A DNA stretch of 64,000 nt from Gamsiella multidivaricata (lineage: Eukaryota; Mortierellomycota; Mortierellomycetes; Mortierellales; Mortierellaceae): assembly GCF_025024155.1 (NCBI RefSeq), contig NW_026251711.1:248001-312000 (forward strand), given 5' to 3'. The notes under the pieces are model-generated. The model worked only from the letters and a program-made list of their open reading frames with translations, was not told the DNA's origin and did not search any database. A program made the translations under genes and the position numbers. This document shows, in pieces, positions 22,035 to 34,373 of the stretch. Positions within the stretch are counted from its first letter, which is position 1, and each line of letters begins with the position of its first letter.

Positions 22035-22678
22035 GAGTCCTCGACATAAGTAACGCGCCATATATTTTTTCAAATTGATTGAATGATTTCCGTATTGGGG
22101 CGTATGAAATATGGAGGTATGAGACTGCTCACTGTTCCTAGTAGAGGTCGCTCTTCGCGACGTCGTGGCGAGCGAGTAGGAGTTCCCTTGAGGCAAAGGT
22201 GCAGGTACCTGTCGGGAGATGCAGCTATAACTCGAAGTGACAAGCTGTTGGGCGAGCTGTTTGCGGCAACAGCTCCGCTTGGAGGGGACTCAATATCACT
22301 TGAAGGAGACGCGACATCACTGAGATAATGAAAAGGGTCGTCACTTGGCACGGACAGGAAGTCAGTTGAGGACTCCACAGGGCTGGTGTCTTGGTCAGTA
22401 TCAGTACCAACGCCAGTAGGCATAGCACCAAGGGTAATAAACGGGTTCTCCATTGAGTAGATAGTCGCAGTGAGTCTGTTGATGATGATGCTCTTCTTGC
22501 AATGTGCCCGTGGCTTCCGTTGCGCCCTCGGCATGCATGTGTGACCCTCACAATTGAGTGGAGAAATGGTATTGCTTGAAAATACGGGATGGCATGCCTT
22601 TTAGACGGGTCACGTCTCTTATGAATTGAAATTTTTATTTTAAAAAATATGTGGCGCGTTACTTATTGTCGAGGACTC
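22035..22678. mobile_element. 644-bp element with terminal inverted repeats (MITE-like)
   Basis: Both ends read GAGTCCTCGACA(A)TAAGTAACGCGCCA inward, followed by a shared ATATTTTTT stretch, giving inverted repeats of about 36 bp with two or three differences. No target-site duplication is obvious (TTTT outside left, TATG outside right). The interior contains a 154-codon minus-strand open frame with no known domain (22070-22534). The ends differ from those of the pogo-like element at 841. A non-autonomous DNA transposon is the simplest reading. It sits between a Crinkler gene and BLM10. Confidence 0.65.
22070..22534 (-). CDS. Hypothetical 154-residue open frame inside the inverted-repeat element
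   Basis: The N-terminus is basic (RAQRKPRAHCKKS), the rest Ser/Pro-rich and acidic, with SPSSDIESPP and a late basic patch (TRSPRRREERP). No domain is recognised. It may be a transposase-derived scrap or a chance open frame. Its position wholly inside the inverted-repeat element is the only reason to list it. Confidence 0.25.
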   Translation of the reverse strand: MPRAQRKPRAHCKKSIIINRLTATIYSMENPFITLGAMPTGVGTDTDQDTSPVESSTDFLSVPSDDPFHYLSDVASPSSDIESPPSGAVAANSSPNSLSLRVIAASPDRYLHLCLKGTPTRSPRRREERPLLGTVSSLIPPYFIRPNTEIIQSI

Positions 22679-23225
22679 TATGTGTGTTAGCGCACACTTT
22701 TAGTTTAGAGGTGGCACGTTCTCGCGGGAAGAACGTCTTCGGTGACGTATTTTCAGCGAGAATCGAGCTACTTCCTCTGTCTGCGGCGGGCGCGCATAGA
22801 CCAGCTTGCCCTTCTGGCGGTGGGAAGTGATACGAGAGCCCAAGAGGCTCAAAGGGTATTAGAATCAGATCTATTCCGCCATTGAGCCTTTCGATACACC
22901 ATTGCGCCTGTTGAAGGTAGCTTCTTGCCAGGGATAACCAGGCCCGGAGTATTTCCCAGGCGGCCACCTTATTCCATAAATGGATGATCGAAAGTGAGGT
23001 GGTTTTGCACACGCACCCTTCTTTCAAAAAAGCTGCATACGCAGCACCTAGCCCACGCAACACGGTATCAAAGTTGGCCTGCCCTTCTTCCTCCTCCGCT
23101 CTTTCTTCCAACTTCGACAACCGTCTCTTCTTCTAAATCATCTCTTTGCATCCACCTCAATCATCAACTCGCACATCCATCCCTCGGACCTCCCAGAAAA
23201 TATATAGTTTCTTGGTTACACTACC

Positions 23226-26200
23226 ATGCCACCTTTCACGGCTACCGCCATGCCTGACATCGAAATATCCAACCAACAATGGGGTGACCTCTCAGCAGCG
23301 CACCACAACATCCTTCCTTATGGCAATGATCTGTCGCAGGAGGCGAGCGACATGCTCAGTAACATCATTCAGCACTTTGATCTCTGTCTAAAATCGGAGG
23401 ACTGGGCGCCAGGCGCTCTCTACTGGGCGAAGCAATTGAACCAGTATGTCCAAGTGCATGAACTGCTTCTGCAATATACTACGCCAATACTTACATTTTT
23501 TTCTGTCTCAAATGGCGATGTGTAGATATCTTGATTTGAAGTACACGTTGCCCAAGGAGACACGTGTTGCATTCGCAAAGGCTTTTTGGGAGCTCACGAC
23601 CGCACCAGGCATGGATGCCACCATGGTTGAAGTCTGGTGTCAATACTGCCGTCGCTTGATCAAGTAATGTTTTATCTTTATAACCATCATTAATGCGATG
23701 CCACATCAAATGTATCCGTGCGCAGATCCACCAATGCATAAATTACATTGCAAATGGTATCCCCTTTAATTACCTCGCTTCCTCCCTCACCCTCCCCCCC
23801 CCCCCCCCCCCCCCCCCACACACACACAGTTTCCACAGGTCTCAATCTAACCAAACAAATGTTAATGTTTCTAGGAAGAAGGACTTGATCGGACCAAAAG
23901 ACCTGACCCTTCCCTGGCGACCGCTCTACGACATTCTCGAAAGGACATTGTTCCCCAAGAGCAGGCAAAGATCATTGCTATCAGAATCGTACGAAAAGAA
24001 CTGCTGTTGTTGCATCCAATATCCACAAGAACACTATCTAAATACACTGCATTTGAATTTTCTATATCTTCCCTTCACTTGTTATATGTGTCCTCGACCG
24101 CGTCTATCGCGTTAATTTGATCCGCACATCTTTTCTATTGGTTCCATTGTCATTAGTAAGCGCATGGCAAGGGTGGTTCGTCTCATCGAGGATGCGCAAA
24201 GGTAATACGTCTGCTCTGAACATTCAGCGGACGAACTCTCGATCTGCAATCTAGAAAGTCTTGCTTCGATCCTCATACTATGAACACTCGCGATCTATAT
24301 ATTAGGTTTTTTCCACCAGAGGCATCTGTAGAGATTCTGGAGGAATTTCTTCCGCTGATGAGTACAGGAAATTTGCCTGAACTACTTAAGGCCCAGTCAT
24401 ATCTCACCACATTCTTGCCGACGGATATCGAATCAGGAACGGACCCTCGTGAGTGGATGCCCGCCATTTTCAGGCTATGGTCCCTGGTCGCGAGATCGAG
24501 CGAATTCGATCGCAACTTTTTGTCGCTCATGGGACGGGTAGCTCAAGACAACGTTGGTGTCAGGGATATGTTCACGCAAGCCCAAGTGCGTACCATTTTT
24601 TCCGCTGGTCTGAGCGCGCTGAACCTGCCCGTTGGAAAAGGTCAGCGCACAAACAGCGTCGATGTAGAAGGAGGCACCTCACACAAGGCTGTCGGCCGAA
24701 ACGATGTAAGTACGCGTTCATAGTTCTGATATCGAGTTTTTCTAGATGCATGGAACACCATATTAACTATCCAATATATTGCCATGTAGATGAGGATGAT
24801 TTCGTTTGTGATGTTTATCGTCAATACGATCAGCCCGATCTCGGAAAAAGAAAACCCAAAGTCGTCCTCGCTAGCCCATCTCAATGATCTGATTCAAGCG
24901 ACTGAATCCTTCTTCCATCCTTCGAATTCTGGACAATGGTCGTACGTATTGGCGCTCTTTTTACATTCGTTGTCTTGGGACTATTTGAAACGAGTCAAAG
25001 AGGAGGAAGATCCCAAGTGCATGACTCCACAGGAACTCCGATTGACTCCGGAGCTCAACAACAAGTTTGTGGAGGCGGTAAAGGGCGTGACATTCCTGAT
25101 GATGTTCTCGAAGGACCAGCGAGCAGTAGCACAGACCAACATGACATTAAGGCACCTGGCCTGGATCGCACCCAGACTCATTATCCCTGGCGTACTGGAG
25201 CGGGCATATCCTTCCCTCGAATCCCTGACGGAGACGCATCGAACGACCAGTGTCATTTCCGCCATGAGCTCGTTGGCTATACCGCTGTTAAACCGTGACC
25301 ATTATCCTCAAGGCGGAAAACATCTCTTGCCTTTGCTTCATCTCACCGTCCCTGGTGTCGATTTGAACGATCCCGGAAAGACGTGGTACACACTGCTGTT
25401 TGTCACCTCCATGATTTCAACAGTACCTATCCGAGACTTGACGGATTTTGGTAGCGCAGGCTTCCAGTGGGGAGGCATGGAGGAGGATATACTGGACTCT
25501 GAGGAGATCGTGGACTTGGAACTGGAGGATTCGAACAGGAAGGCGACGACAGCCGAGTTTGAGGAATGGGTTATGAAGTTTCTGCGCCGCGCCATCCGTA
25601 TGGTATGAAACTTTTTATACGAACTCTATTTATCGCTCTTGTTTGCCATCGACTTGTGTTCTAATGATGCATGTTCCTCTTGTTCATTCCGTAGTTTGAG
25701 AATTATCCGGATATCAGCCAAGGAAGCAAGAATACTGTCGAGAGCTCCGTCACTGGAACCATTTCGGTAAACGGTCAAAGACTTTACATAATTTAATACC
25801 TCCTGCTTGTGGACGCAATTACTAATTAATTCAGATTGATATCTTCATTACGGGATTGTAGTATTGCTTCGAGATCCTCTTTGGCCAGTTGTCAACTAAG
25901 CTGTATGATTTGACGACAAAACTCGTCATCGAGCTATTGGAATCTGCACCCCTGACCAATGCTGGAAAAGCCATGGGTTCTTTTATCGCATCCTGGGCCC
26001 ATGCCAACCCCAAGAACGCCATGGCCAGGGTATTTCCTATTCTCGACAGGATGATTCGATCAGAGCTCGAACACGGGGCCAGTTCTGTACCTTCGTTGGC
26101 CTATTCTCACATGCATCGTGACGACTCTCTGCACTACTATCAAGGTCTGTTGAATCAGCTCCTTGTCAATGCGGAGATCACTGGATATAAATCGGAAATC

Positions 26201-29200
26201 ATCAGTCTCACGACCCTGATGATGGAGAAGTGTCAGGATCGTCGAGGCTACAAGTTGGCGGCCAAGGCAATGGTCTCAACTTTGCAGAACTTGCTCTTCA
26301 CGTACACCATGGATATTCGTTCGCATGATCCTAGCAAGTGGGAAGACGAAGGTACTCAACCACATGTCATTTCACATACAGTGAAAGGTAGGACGATAAA
26401 AACTGGACCATACCTAACATCTATTTTATTTAATTTTTTGGTCTTGCATAGCATTTATGTCGGAGTCGCACATGCATTGGGGCGCCCTGGGTGAGCCGGG
26501 TTCTGATCAAGTGACTTGGCACAAACCCTCGCAGGATGAGATCGACTTCGCAATCGAACTTATTGAAAAGTTCCACGTACCATCTATGGCGCGCGCTCGG
26601 GAACTGATGACATCTACCATGCTAGAAGGAAAGCAGCTTTCGATCGAGTTCTGCAAATCCATCACAACAATGAAAGCATTTATCACTGGTATGGTGACGT
26701 TGGTCGAGGACGATGGCGATAGCCCCGTGTCAAAAGCCAGGTAATATACGACAAACCCACTTCAAATTGATATCCCTTGGATTTGCGATGCTAAATCATC
26801 AAGAAACGAATGCTAACCAAATCGCTGGATTCTGTATTTTAGTTTGGGTGAAGACATGGATTCTGTGCAACCAATGAAGCGTATTGAGGTCGGATATTGC
26901 CTCAGAGACCTAAATGACCCACGCACTCAGAGGATGCGGAAGATCCGCGAAGAAACAGGCCAGCTGTTGCACGAGCTCATGGTGTTTTTTCACACACAAC
27001 GTGAGGATGATGTTGAGAACGTCAAAGTTCTAGTTAAGGTAATCGATCGTGCGCGCCGATGTCTTTGGTGAGGCATTGAGCAACAGTCTAACGAGCTCGT
27101 CTTTGGTACTTTAGGCGACGCGCGTTTTTCTTTCGGATCACGGTGTTGACAGCAGCAGCTACGACAACAACAAGAAGGGATACAGCTTTTTGAAGCAGAT
27201 GTACAAGATCCCTGGCGACAAGAAACTGTACCCTCGCTTGTTGCGATGCAGACGCGCAGCTGCCCAACATTTTATGAGACTGAAGGTCAATTCCTGTGGA
27301 AGAGCAAAGACCGAGCTGCACGATGCGCTGATTCTCGACTTGACGGATCTCTCTCTGAGTCAGTACACAGATGTGAGAAAGAAATCACAACATGCCCTTC
27401 TCAAGGCTGTGCGGTGCTACCAGGGAGCCAAGAACCTTGTGCTCCCTATCTTGCTGAAGGCTTTAGAGAGCTCAAGTATGTTTGATTGCTTCTGAGAACG
27501 ACTACTGTTGCACCTGGAAATGAATGATTTGTTTACTCGAGACTTTTTTTTTTTATTACCCTTCTGATAGATACAGACTTTGAGAGGATAAAAGGCGCAC
27601 TGTTCCTTCTCAGCTCAAAGACCTTGGCGCTGCCTTGCCTTCGAGACTGGCGCTTCGCACCCGATTATGTCTTGCGCCTCTGCACGATGCACCATGCCGA
27701 TAAGCCTAGTGTGCAGCAATTAGTCCGAAAGTGCTTCCTTGAATACGTCATGAACTTGACAAATGTCTCGTTCAAGGTTCTGGTGAGCAACGATTTCTCG
27801 AGTGCGATTCAACAATTCAGCGACCTCCATGGTCTGAAGTGCGACCCAGATACGCTCAGCCGCGTGACTACTAAGGCGAAGAATCGCCGTTTGAACAACG
27901 TCAAGGCGTACGACAATCTGGTAGTGTCCTTAACAGAGTTGGCCAAGGATGAGACGCTGCACTGGCGGTACCAGACCATGGTGATGAGCTTCCTTGAGCT
28001 CTACATGCGTCCAGAGATCCCTGTCAGTCTCGATCTGGCGCAGTTTGAGACCAACGGTCTACTCTCAGAGATGCCCACTGTCCGCCGGATTGCGCTGTCT
28101 AGTCTAAGTATCATCATGGTCAACATCAAGGTCCGAACGTTTGCACAGGGCGATCCTTACAGTCTGATTACTCGCAAGGCGACGAATCCATTGAGGCGAT
28201 ATGTGACATTGCCAGAGAATGTGCCTGACAATTTCACTTTGGAATATCTGAGGGCATCCGTCACTGAGATCAACTATGATCAGCCAGAGTCGTGGTATGT
28301 TTTTTATGACTCTACAACATGTTATGAATGTTATTAGTACGAAGCTAACATGGTATGATTGTGTTTATGTGTTATTCTTTAGCCTGCTGGATGATTCGAT
28401 TGCAACTGGATGGCTGGTGTGGCCAAAGTCTTACAAGGCGTACTTACCCCGCACGGAGTCGTTTGAGATGCCCGAGGTCGATGCCGAATCTCGACCTGCG
28501 TATGAGCATCTGCAGCAGTTCTTTGGCCAGGCGTCCTTCTGGGAAAAGCTGATTGAATTCATGGCCCAGGAACCTGTTCGTGGTGAACGACATGATTCCT
28601 TCAGTAGTGAACATGCAAGGCTGTTCAAATCGATCTTTGGACTCTGGGAGGACAAGTTCTTGGATGTTGTGGAGCCTGTGGTCGTCAAGCTGTGCTCAAC
28701 AGTCGATGACAAGAACGCACAACGAACAGCGACAGAGCTGATCGGAGGTCTTATTCGTGGAAGCAAACACTGGAAAAAGTCGTCGCTCGATCGCATGTGG
28801 GCTTGGCTGACACCTGTGCTGAAGAAAGCCTTCCAACTGTGCACTCCTGATTCACTAGTCTATTGGGAGCGATTTGTCAAGTATGTTTGCTCCTTCCGCG
28901 ACCCTCGTAGACTCTTGCCCTTGGTCTCTTTGATCTTCAACACTCCCCTGGACAAGGACTCGACTGCAGCCTTTTCTGAATCGAAGAACCTGTTTTTTAC
29001 GCGCGCAGTTCTCGTGTCGCTGTCTTGGCGCGTATCGTTGCTGACGCCAGCGTTAAGGGAGGATTGCCTGGGACATATCACACACCCGTACAAACAGGTG
29101 CGCGAGATCCTTGGACATGTCATTAATGAGTACTTCCAGATCATGCCGCATCCCTCGTACAAGAGTGTAGCCGAGTTTTTAAAAGTGCAGAAGAGTGAAG

Positions 29201-30352
29201 GAGATGCACGGAGCACGATGGTGGACTCGTTGGACGAAAAGTCGGCGCACCAAATATCGGTTCTGGTCCAGAGTTTGGAAAAGTGGAGAATTGAGCGTCC
29301 GCCTGCCATTCAAGGAGCGTCCGACTACACCAATGCCAGCAAGACCGGTAATTTGCTTGCGCCCATCTACAAACATTTGTTATTTGTTGTTTGCTCCCAT
29401 TCTTTGAGGCTAACATAGGTTGTTTATCGATTGAATCCATTGTAGTGTTGTCCTGGGTTTACCAGGCGTTGTCGGGATTCCGTGTACAGGCGACGTATGG
29501 GGTTGTGTTGCCACTGATTCCTGAACTGTTCCAGATGCAGGACATTCCAGACGACCAGGATCTTCAGCAGTTAGCGACTCTTTCACTGCTCCAGCTTGCG
29601 CGCTTTGTTTACCCCGCCACGATGGTCCCTGAGATGGTTGACATGTTTTGCAAGATTCTGAAGGAGTCAACGAGCTGGCATGTGCGCAACAACGTACTTC
29701 CGGTGGTGCAGATATTTTTTTACACGAATTTGTTCTCGATGGACGTTAATATGATGGTCAAGGTTATGGATGCCGTATCTGGCATGCTTCTTGATCCACA
29801 AATTGAGGTGCGATTCATACCAAGCGCCCACTTGTTTTTCGCTGTACATGTCATTCTTGTTTTCAGAGACTTAACAAGCGTTGGTTAATTTTCTGGATAT
29901 GTGTATAGGTTCGTCAACTGGCGGCGTCGACATTGTCGGGCATTGTTCGGTGCTCACAGCGCGATGCGATTCAGAAGCTGATCCCACATTTCAAAGAGCT
30001 GCTTCTTTCGACACCACTACCCTCTCGCAAGAAGCGCGATCCATCTGGCGCAAAGGGCCCGTTGCCGGAGGGATACTCAGATGCGCTGGTGAAGCGACAT
30101 GCGGGAGTACTGGGTCTGTCTTCGTTGTTGGAGGCATTTCCGTACGATGTGCCAAAGTGGATGCCGCCGGTGATGGTGTTCTTGGAGGGGTACTTTTCAG
30201 ACCCGCCACCGGTGTCAACAACGGTCAAGAAGGCGTTTGGAGACTTTAAACGGACACATCAGGATACGTGGCATGAGGATCAGAAGCGGTTCAGTCTGGA
30301 TGAACTTGAGGTTTTGAGCGATATGTTGATTTCACCAAGCTATTATGCGTAG
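23226..30352 (+). CDS. BLM10: Proteasome activator Blm10/PA200
   Basis: Large HEAT-repeat activator that caps the 20S core and promotes ubiquitin-independent degradation, nuclear and cytosolic. About 15 exons (from 23226-23443, 23526-23663, 23875-about 23987 to a last exon 29910-30352) assemble to about 1,890 residues, the expected size. Recognisable blocks: PWRPLYDILERTLFPKSRQR, FFPPEASVEILEEFLPLM, VLPLIPELFQM and the C-terminal FKRTHQDTWHEDQKRF. The protein ends SYYA; Tyr-Tyr-Ala is the HbYX-type tail that yeast Blm10 inserts into the 20S alpha-ring pocket, so C-terminal function is kept. Start alternatives are 23226 and a nearby ATG at 23250. Intron 2 contains a 24-nt C run. Some middle exon edges are approximate. 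Confidence 0.93.
23794..23817 (+). repeat. C24 homopolymer followed by (AC)n in a BLM10 intron
   Basis: Twenty-four consecutive C, then ACACACACACAC, inside intron 2 (23664-23874). The complementary G run could form G-quadruplex and the C run i-motif structures, and it may slip during replication. Confidence 0.9.
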
Positions 30353-31996
30353 AGTGCTGGATTTTGAAGGGAACTGAACTATCACTTGTGATAATAAATT
30401 GTTGAACAAACCTGTCCATGCACGGACCGTTTGCTGTTCCTGGAATCAAGCATGTTGGGGAGGTTAGTAAGTGGTGACTGAGTAAAAAAGACGGAGACAG
30501 CAAGTATCCTTCTTGGCTACGCTTTTAATCTCGGGAAATTCTGGTGTGGCATGGAACAATGGAGCAATAAGCCTACTATGCCTTATTATGCCTTATTATG
30601 CCTTATTATGCCTTATTATGCCTTATTATGCCTTATTATGAAATGAGAGAGTGAAAATCGCTTGAGAGACTTGGACCTGAACGTGGGCCTGGACCTGGTT
30701 GGACCTGGCTGGACCTGGACCTGGACTTGGAAACCAACTATTGGGATATATAAGGAGCTGGGCTGACTCCCCCTCCCCCCTTATTATATTCTCTCACGGA
30801 TGACTGGATGAACACGTTTTCACTTACGTGGCAAAAGTAGAGAGTGAACGTCCTTTTGCTGTTTCCCGCCCATTCCGGAACGGACCAAGTGTATGCTAGA
30901 TCGTAGGATGCGGGATCCGAGATTCTGAACGTCTCTGCAATAGCGTGGACTCTTGTTGGACGATGCTACCAATTGCTATGAAGTACTGCACACCATAGAA
31001 CTCTCCTATGTGTACAAGCGCGGTATTCGCACAAAGGCAGGTATGTAAAACACAGGCACAGGTATGCAATGGAGATCATTACTTTGCTTCTGATGGAGGC
31101 AGTACAAGAGCCATGGTATTTGTTTATCTGCACCGGGATTGAGACAATTTGCCATACATTCACTTTATCATCGGAACAATGTTCACCACTCCATGTAGTC
31201 ATGATCATCCTGCATAATATAGTAACACGTTCGAGCATGAGGTGTCAGCAGCAGTTCTCATACAGTTAGTCGCTCCCTTTCCCTTGAGTATCTCACAAGT
31301 AAGCATCGGGGAATGAGTCCGACCCAGCCCTCGAAGCAATCAGTGTGCGACTGATGGATAAGCGATCCTTTATTTAGCTTCTTTGCTGTGTATTCACTGG
31401 GTGTTCCCGTATTATTATTATTTTTATTATTTTTATTTTTTTCGGGGTTCCAGGATCATACGAAAAGAACTTTGTTACATACGATACTCCTTCGACTAGG
31501 AATTTTTTTTTAAACGTGCGCGCTTTTGGGAATAAGTAGGATCTACCAGGGACCGTGCGGTCATCACATTCATTTCACTTTGTCTCGTACTGAACACACG
31601 TACCGTCTTTCCTGGTTCCCTTACAAAAAGACGAGACCTTCTAGTTCTTGATTCGTCTACTTTCTTTTTTTTTTTTTTTCCCTATCAGAAACACCTCTCG
31701 CGACAACCTGTCTACTTACTACACACACTTTTTTTCTAGTTATCACTGCCGAATCTTTCGTCTCGCCCTCTCCCATTCAAGCTCCTCCCCTCATTTACGG
31801 TTTTGCATAGTATCAATTCTCTTGAAGTCGTCTATTCAATCCTCGCGCAGACATCACTGACATACTCTCAACAGGACGCACGCAACTCCACAGGGACTCA
31901 TAACGACCTCGAATATCACGCCCAAGGAACTTCACGCGCTCACTGTCCTTTAAAACATACCGCACATAGCAGCATATATCGTCTCTCTAAAAGATC
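30353..31996. other. Intergenic region with tandem decamer and GGACCT repeats
   Basis: No gene recognised over about 1.6 kb. It holds a decamer array (30573-30641), GGACCT-type repeats (about 30670-30730), a T/A-rich section near 31410-31510, and a pyrimidine-rich leader region before the ATG at 31997. Confidence 0.5.
30573..30641. repeat. Tandem decamer repeat
   Basis: About seven head-to-tail copies of tatgccttat, perfectly conserved, ending at ...ATTATG. Immediately downstream (about 30670-30730) is a second imperfect array based on GGACCT. Confidence 0.9.
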
Positions 31997-33375
31997 ATGA
32001 AGTTCATTCCCTCGACAGCAAGTATCTCCTTCGCCTCCATGGCGGGCCTTCTCAGCATGCTCTCATTTGCCCGCGCAGGTAAAAAAAAAAAAAAAAAAAA
32101 TCGCTCGCGATGGGGAGGAATGCATGAATGCAAGAGAACACCCTTGACATGTCAAGGAATATATTCTGACACTGCTCTGGACTCCATTTTGATTTTGTAT
32201 AGATCGTGTGTTCTGGACCCTCCCCGCGAACAACAGCGTTGCTTACCCAGGTATAATCTTTCGACATTTGTCCCCGCCCTACACCCTTCCGGATGTCTCC
32301 CACTCCATGAGACTTCTTTTTTTTTTCTTCTTCTTATTAAACTCTTTAGGTGCTCCCCCATCATTGATCTTTTTTTTTTTTTTTTTTTTTTTTTTTTGCA
32401 GATGATGGATTTGACTGATTCAAAAAAGAAAAAACAAAATACACTAACATTTTACATTCTACTGTTCTAGGCTGTGATTTGGAGCTGGGGTTCAGGGTGC
32501 AGTATTCGGATATAGCGATGTTGAGCTATGTTCAGTTACAGGTTCTAGATTTCCAGGATAACATCGTGATCGAGAACGTCGATAACTCGACGCGTCAGGA
32601 ATGGGATCGTAAGTGGATGCATACATGCATATTTTAAGCATGTATGCATGTATGCCTTAACTTAAATTTTTTTTTTTTTTTTTGTGGTCTTTTTTTCAGC
32701 AGTCCATTTTCGTGTCCCCCATTCCAAATACTTAACCCTCCCTTGTTCTTCTAACAATTTTTTTTTTTTTTTTTAGAACACCGCGCAAAGAACTTGACAT
32801 GGTCCGTGCCCCAGGATTGGTCCTCGGGCGACTACATTCTCCGGGCCTTTGGCGGCGCGACATATCCATGCACTGAAAACGGACAGCGGAAGTTCTGTCG
32901 GCTCCAACTTGAAGACCGTCAGATCATTCATCTTCAACCCCTTCCGGCTGGTGCCACGTGTCCTGTGAATGCGTTCCCCGAAAATACAGATCCTTCAACA
33001 GCAGAGTCTGAGGATGGGAGTAGTAATACTAGCGACGGCAAAGAGTCCGAGGGGTCGTTGATGGATATGTTTGATGTGGATCGTTCGGAGGTGTTGAGGT
33101 TGTTGGGGGAGAAGGTTGGAGGGGTGCATTTGGCACAGGATGGGACGATGAGTCTTGAGGACGGGAGTAGGGGGACTCCAACGGGAGCTAATAGTGCGAC
33201 GGAGAAGGCGGGGACGATGACGTCGTCGATGGTATCTGGACAGACGTCCGTAGGTTTGGCGCAGAAACAGGGGCGGGAGCAAACGAATCATGCGGCGAAA
33301 GGGAAGTCGGGGATGGCTGGAAAGTCGAACGTGGCGAGTGGTGTGGTGTTGATGATCGCGGCTCTGCTGTTTTAG
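31997..33375 (+). CDS. Secreted, GPI-type cell-surface protein
   Basis: Exons 31997-32078, 32203-32250, 32471-32608 and 32777-33375 join in frame to 288 residues. The first exon is essentially a signal peptide (hydrophobic SISFASMAGLLSMLSFARA). The middle resembles the Ig-like Kre9/Knh1-type surface domain in outline (FWTLPANNSVAYPG, LSYVQLQVLD, NLTWSVPQDWSSGDYILRAFGG) with conserved-looking cysteines. A Ser/Gly-rich stalk follows, and the C-terminus is a short hydrophobic tail (ASGVVLMIAALLF) preceded by small residues, as for GPI attachment. Likely role: wall-associated or plasma-membrane glycoprotein; the exact function is unknown. Its introns contain A19 or longer, T28 and other homopolymers. 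Same strand as the next three genes. Confidence 0.8.
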
Positions 33376-34227
33376 GGTGAGGATCTACATTTGTTTCTGT
33401 CAAATAGGGATGACAGGATGCCATGCTCCACGAAGTAGGCAGACAACATATTATCTTTTTGCATCTTTCTTCCATGATAAATGATTTATTGATCTTGTTT
33501 TTTTGTATAGTGTACTTTGTAGTCGTGGGTAGTCTAGCTGTAGCAATAATAGTAGCTGTAATAGTGACAGTAAGCGGTGTCTGCAAACATTCGTGGACGC
33601 CGGCATCTGCGTCTTATGTTATCACCATGATGTCCGGTGGATCCTGTGGTCGATTCGATACTCAATCAGGAAAGGATCTTTTTGTCCGATCGATGCCATT
33701 CCTAGGATAGGACAAAAGTCTACGGACAAAGTGAGTCTTGGCATCCTTCTCAACATTCCCTGTTGGGGGAAGGAACGGGGTGGTGGTGGGGGGAGCGTAA
33801 GTCGCGCGTGAGCAGGGGTCTTATGCGCGCCAGAGAGCAAGGTGTAACTAACTAACACCTGTCGAATCAGAGGCCGTCTACGGGTCATATACAAGAGAGA
33901 CACACAAACCCTGCGAATGCGACGAGGCGCGAGTGACGTCGTTGTCGTCGTTTTTTTCAAGTTTGGTCCCGCATTCTTTTCCACCCCCACACATTCATTC
34001 ATACAGCGCGTGCACTGTGTGCTTATATAAAAAATATATAGTGGATTGGATACTACAATCCTTCTTGCTCTCCTTTACACATTTCACATTCAGGGAATCT
34101 CATTCTTATCCTCATTCTCATCCTCATCCTCATCCTCATCCTCGTCCTCATCACCACCAAACAACAGCAACAACAACAACAACAACAACAACACTTAAAG
34201 AAAGATCAGTTTGAGAACAACACAACA
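33376..34227. other. Intergenic, promoter of the tetraspan gene
   Basis: No gene recognised. Holds a TATA-like TATATAA at 34024-34030, an ATCCTC-type repeat (about 34106-34152) and a CAA repeat just before the ATG at 34228. Confidence 0.5.
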
Positions 34228-34331
34228 ATGCCGACCCAAAACGCTTACATTGCCACGATGTTGATCTTTACTGGGACATTTGCTCTCCAGTTAGCATCGC
34301 TGTTTGACCCCAAGTGGTAAGCACAGCAGAT

Positions 34332-34373
<42 letters not shown>

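Noticed and set aside
22659..23120. 153-codon minus frame in front of BLM10
   Set aside because: No domain or signal; it overlaps the end of the inverted-repeat element and the BLM10 leader. Too weak to list as a gene.
30573..30641. CRISPR-like array
   Set aside because: The decamers are head to tail without spacers, and the genome is eukaryotic.
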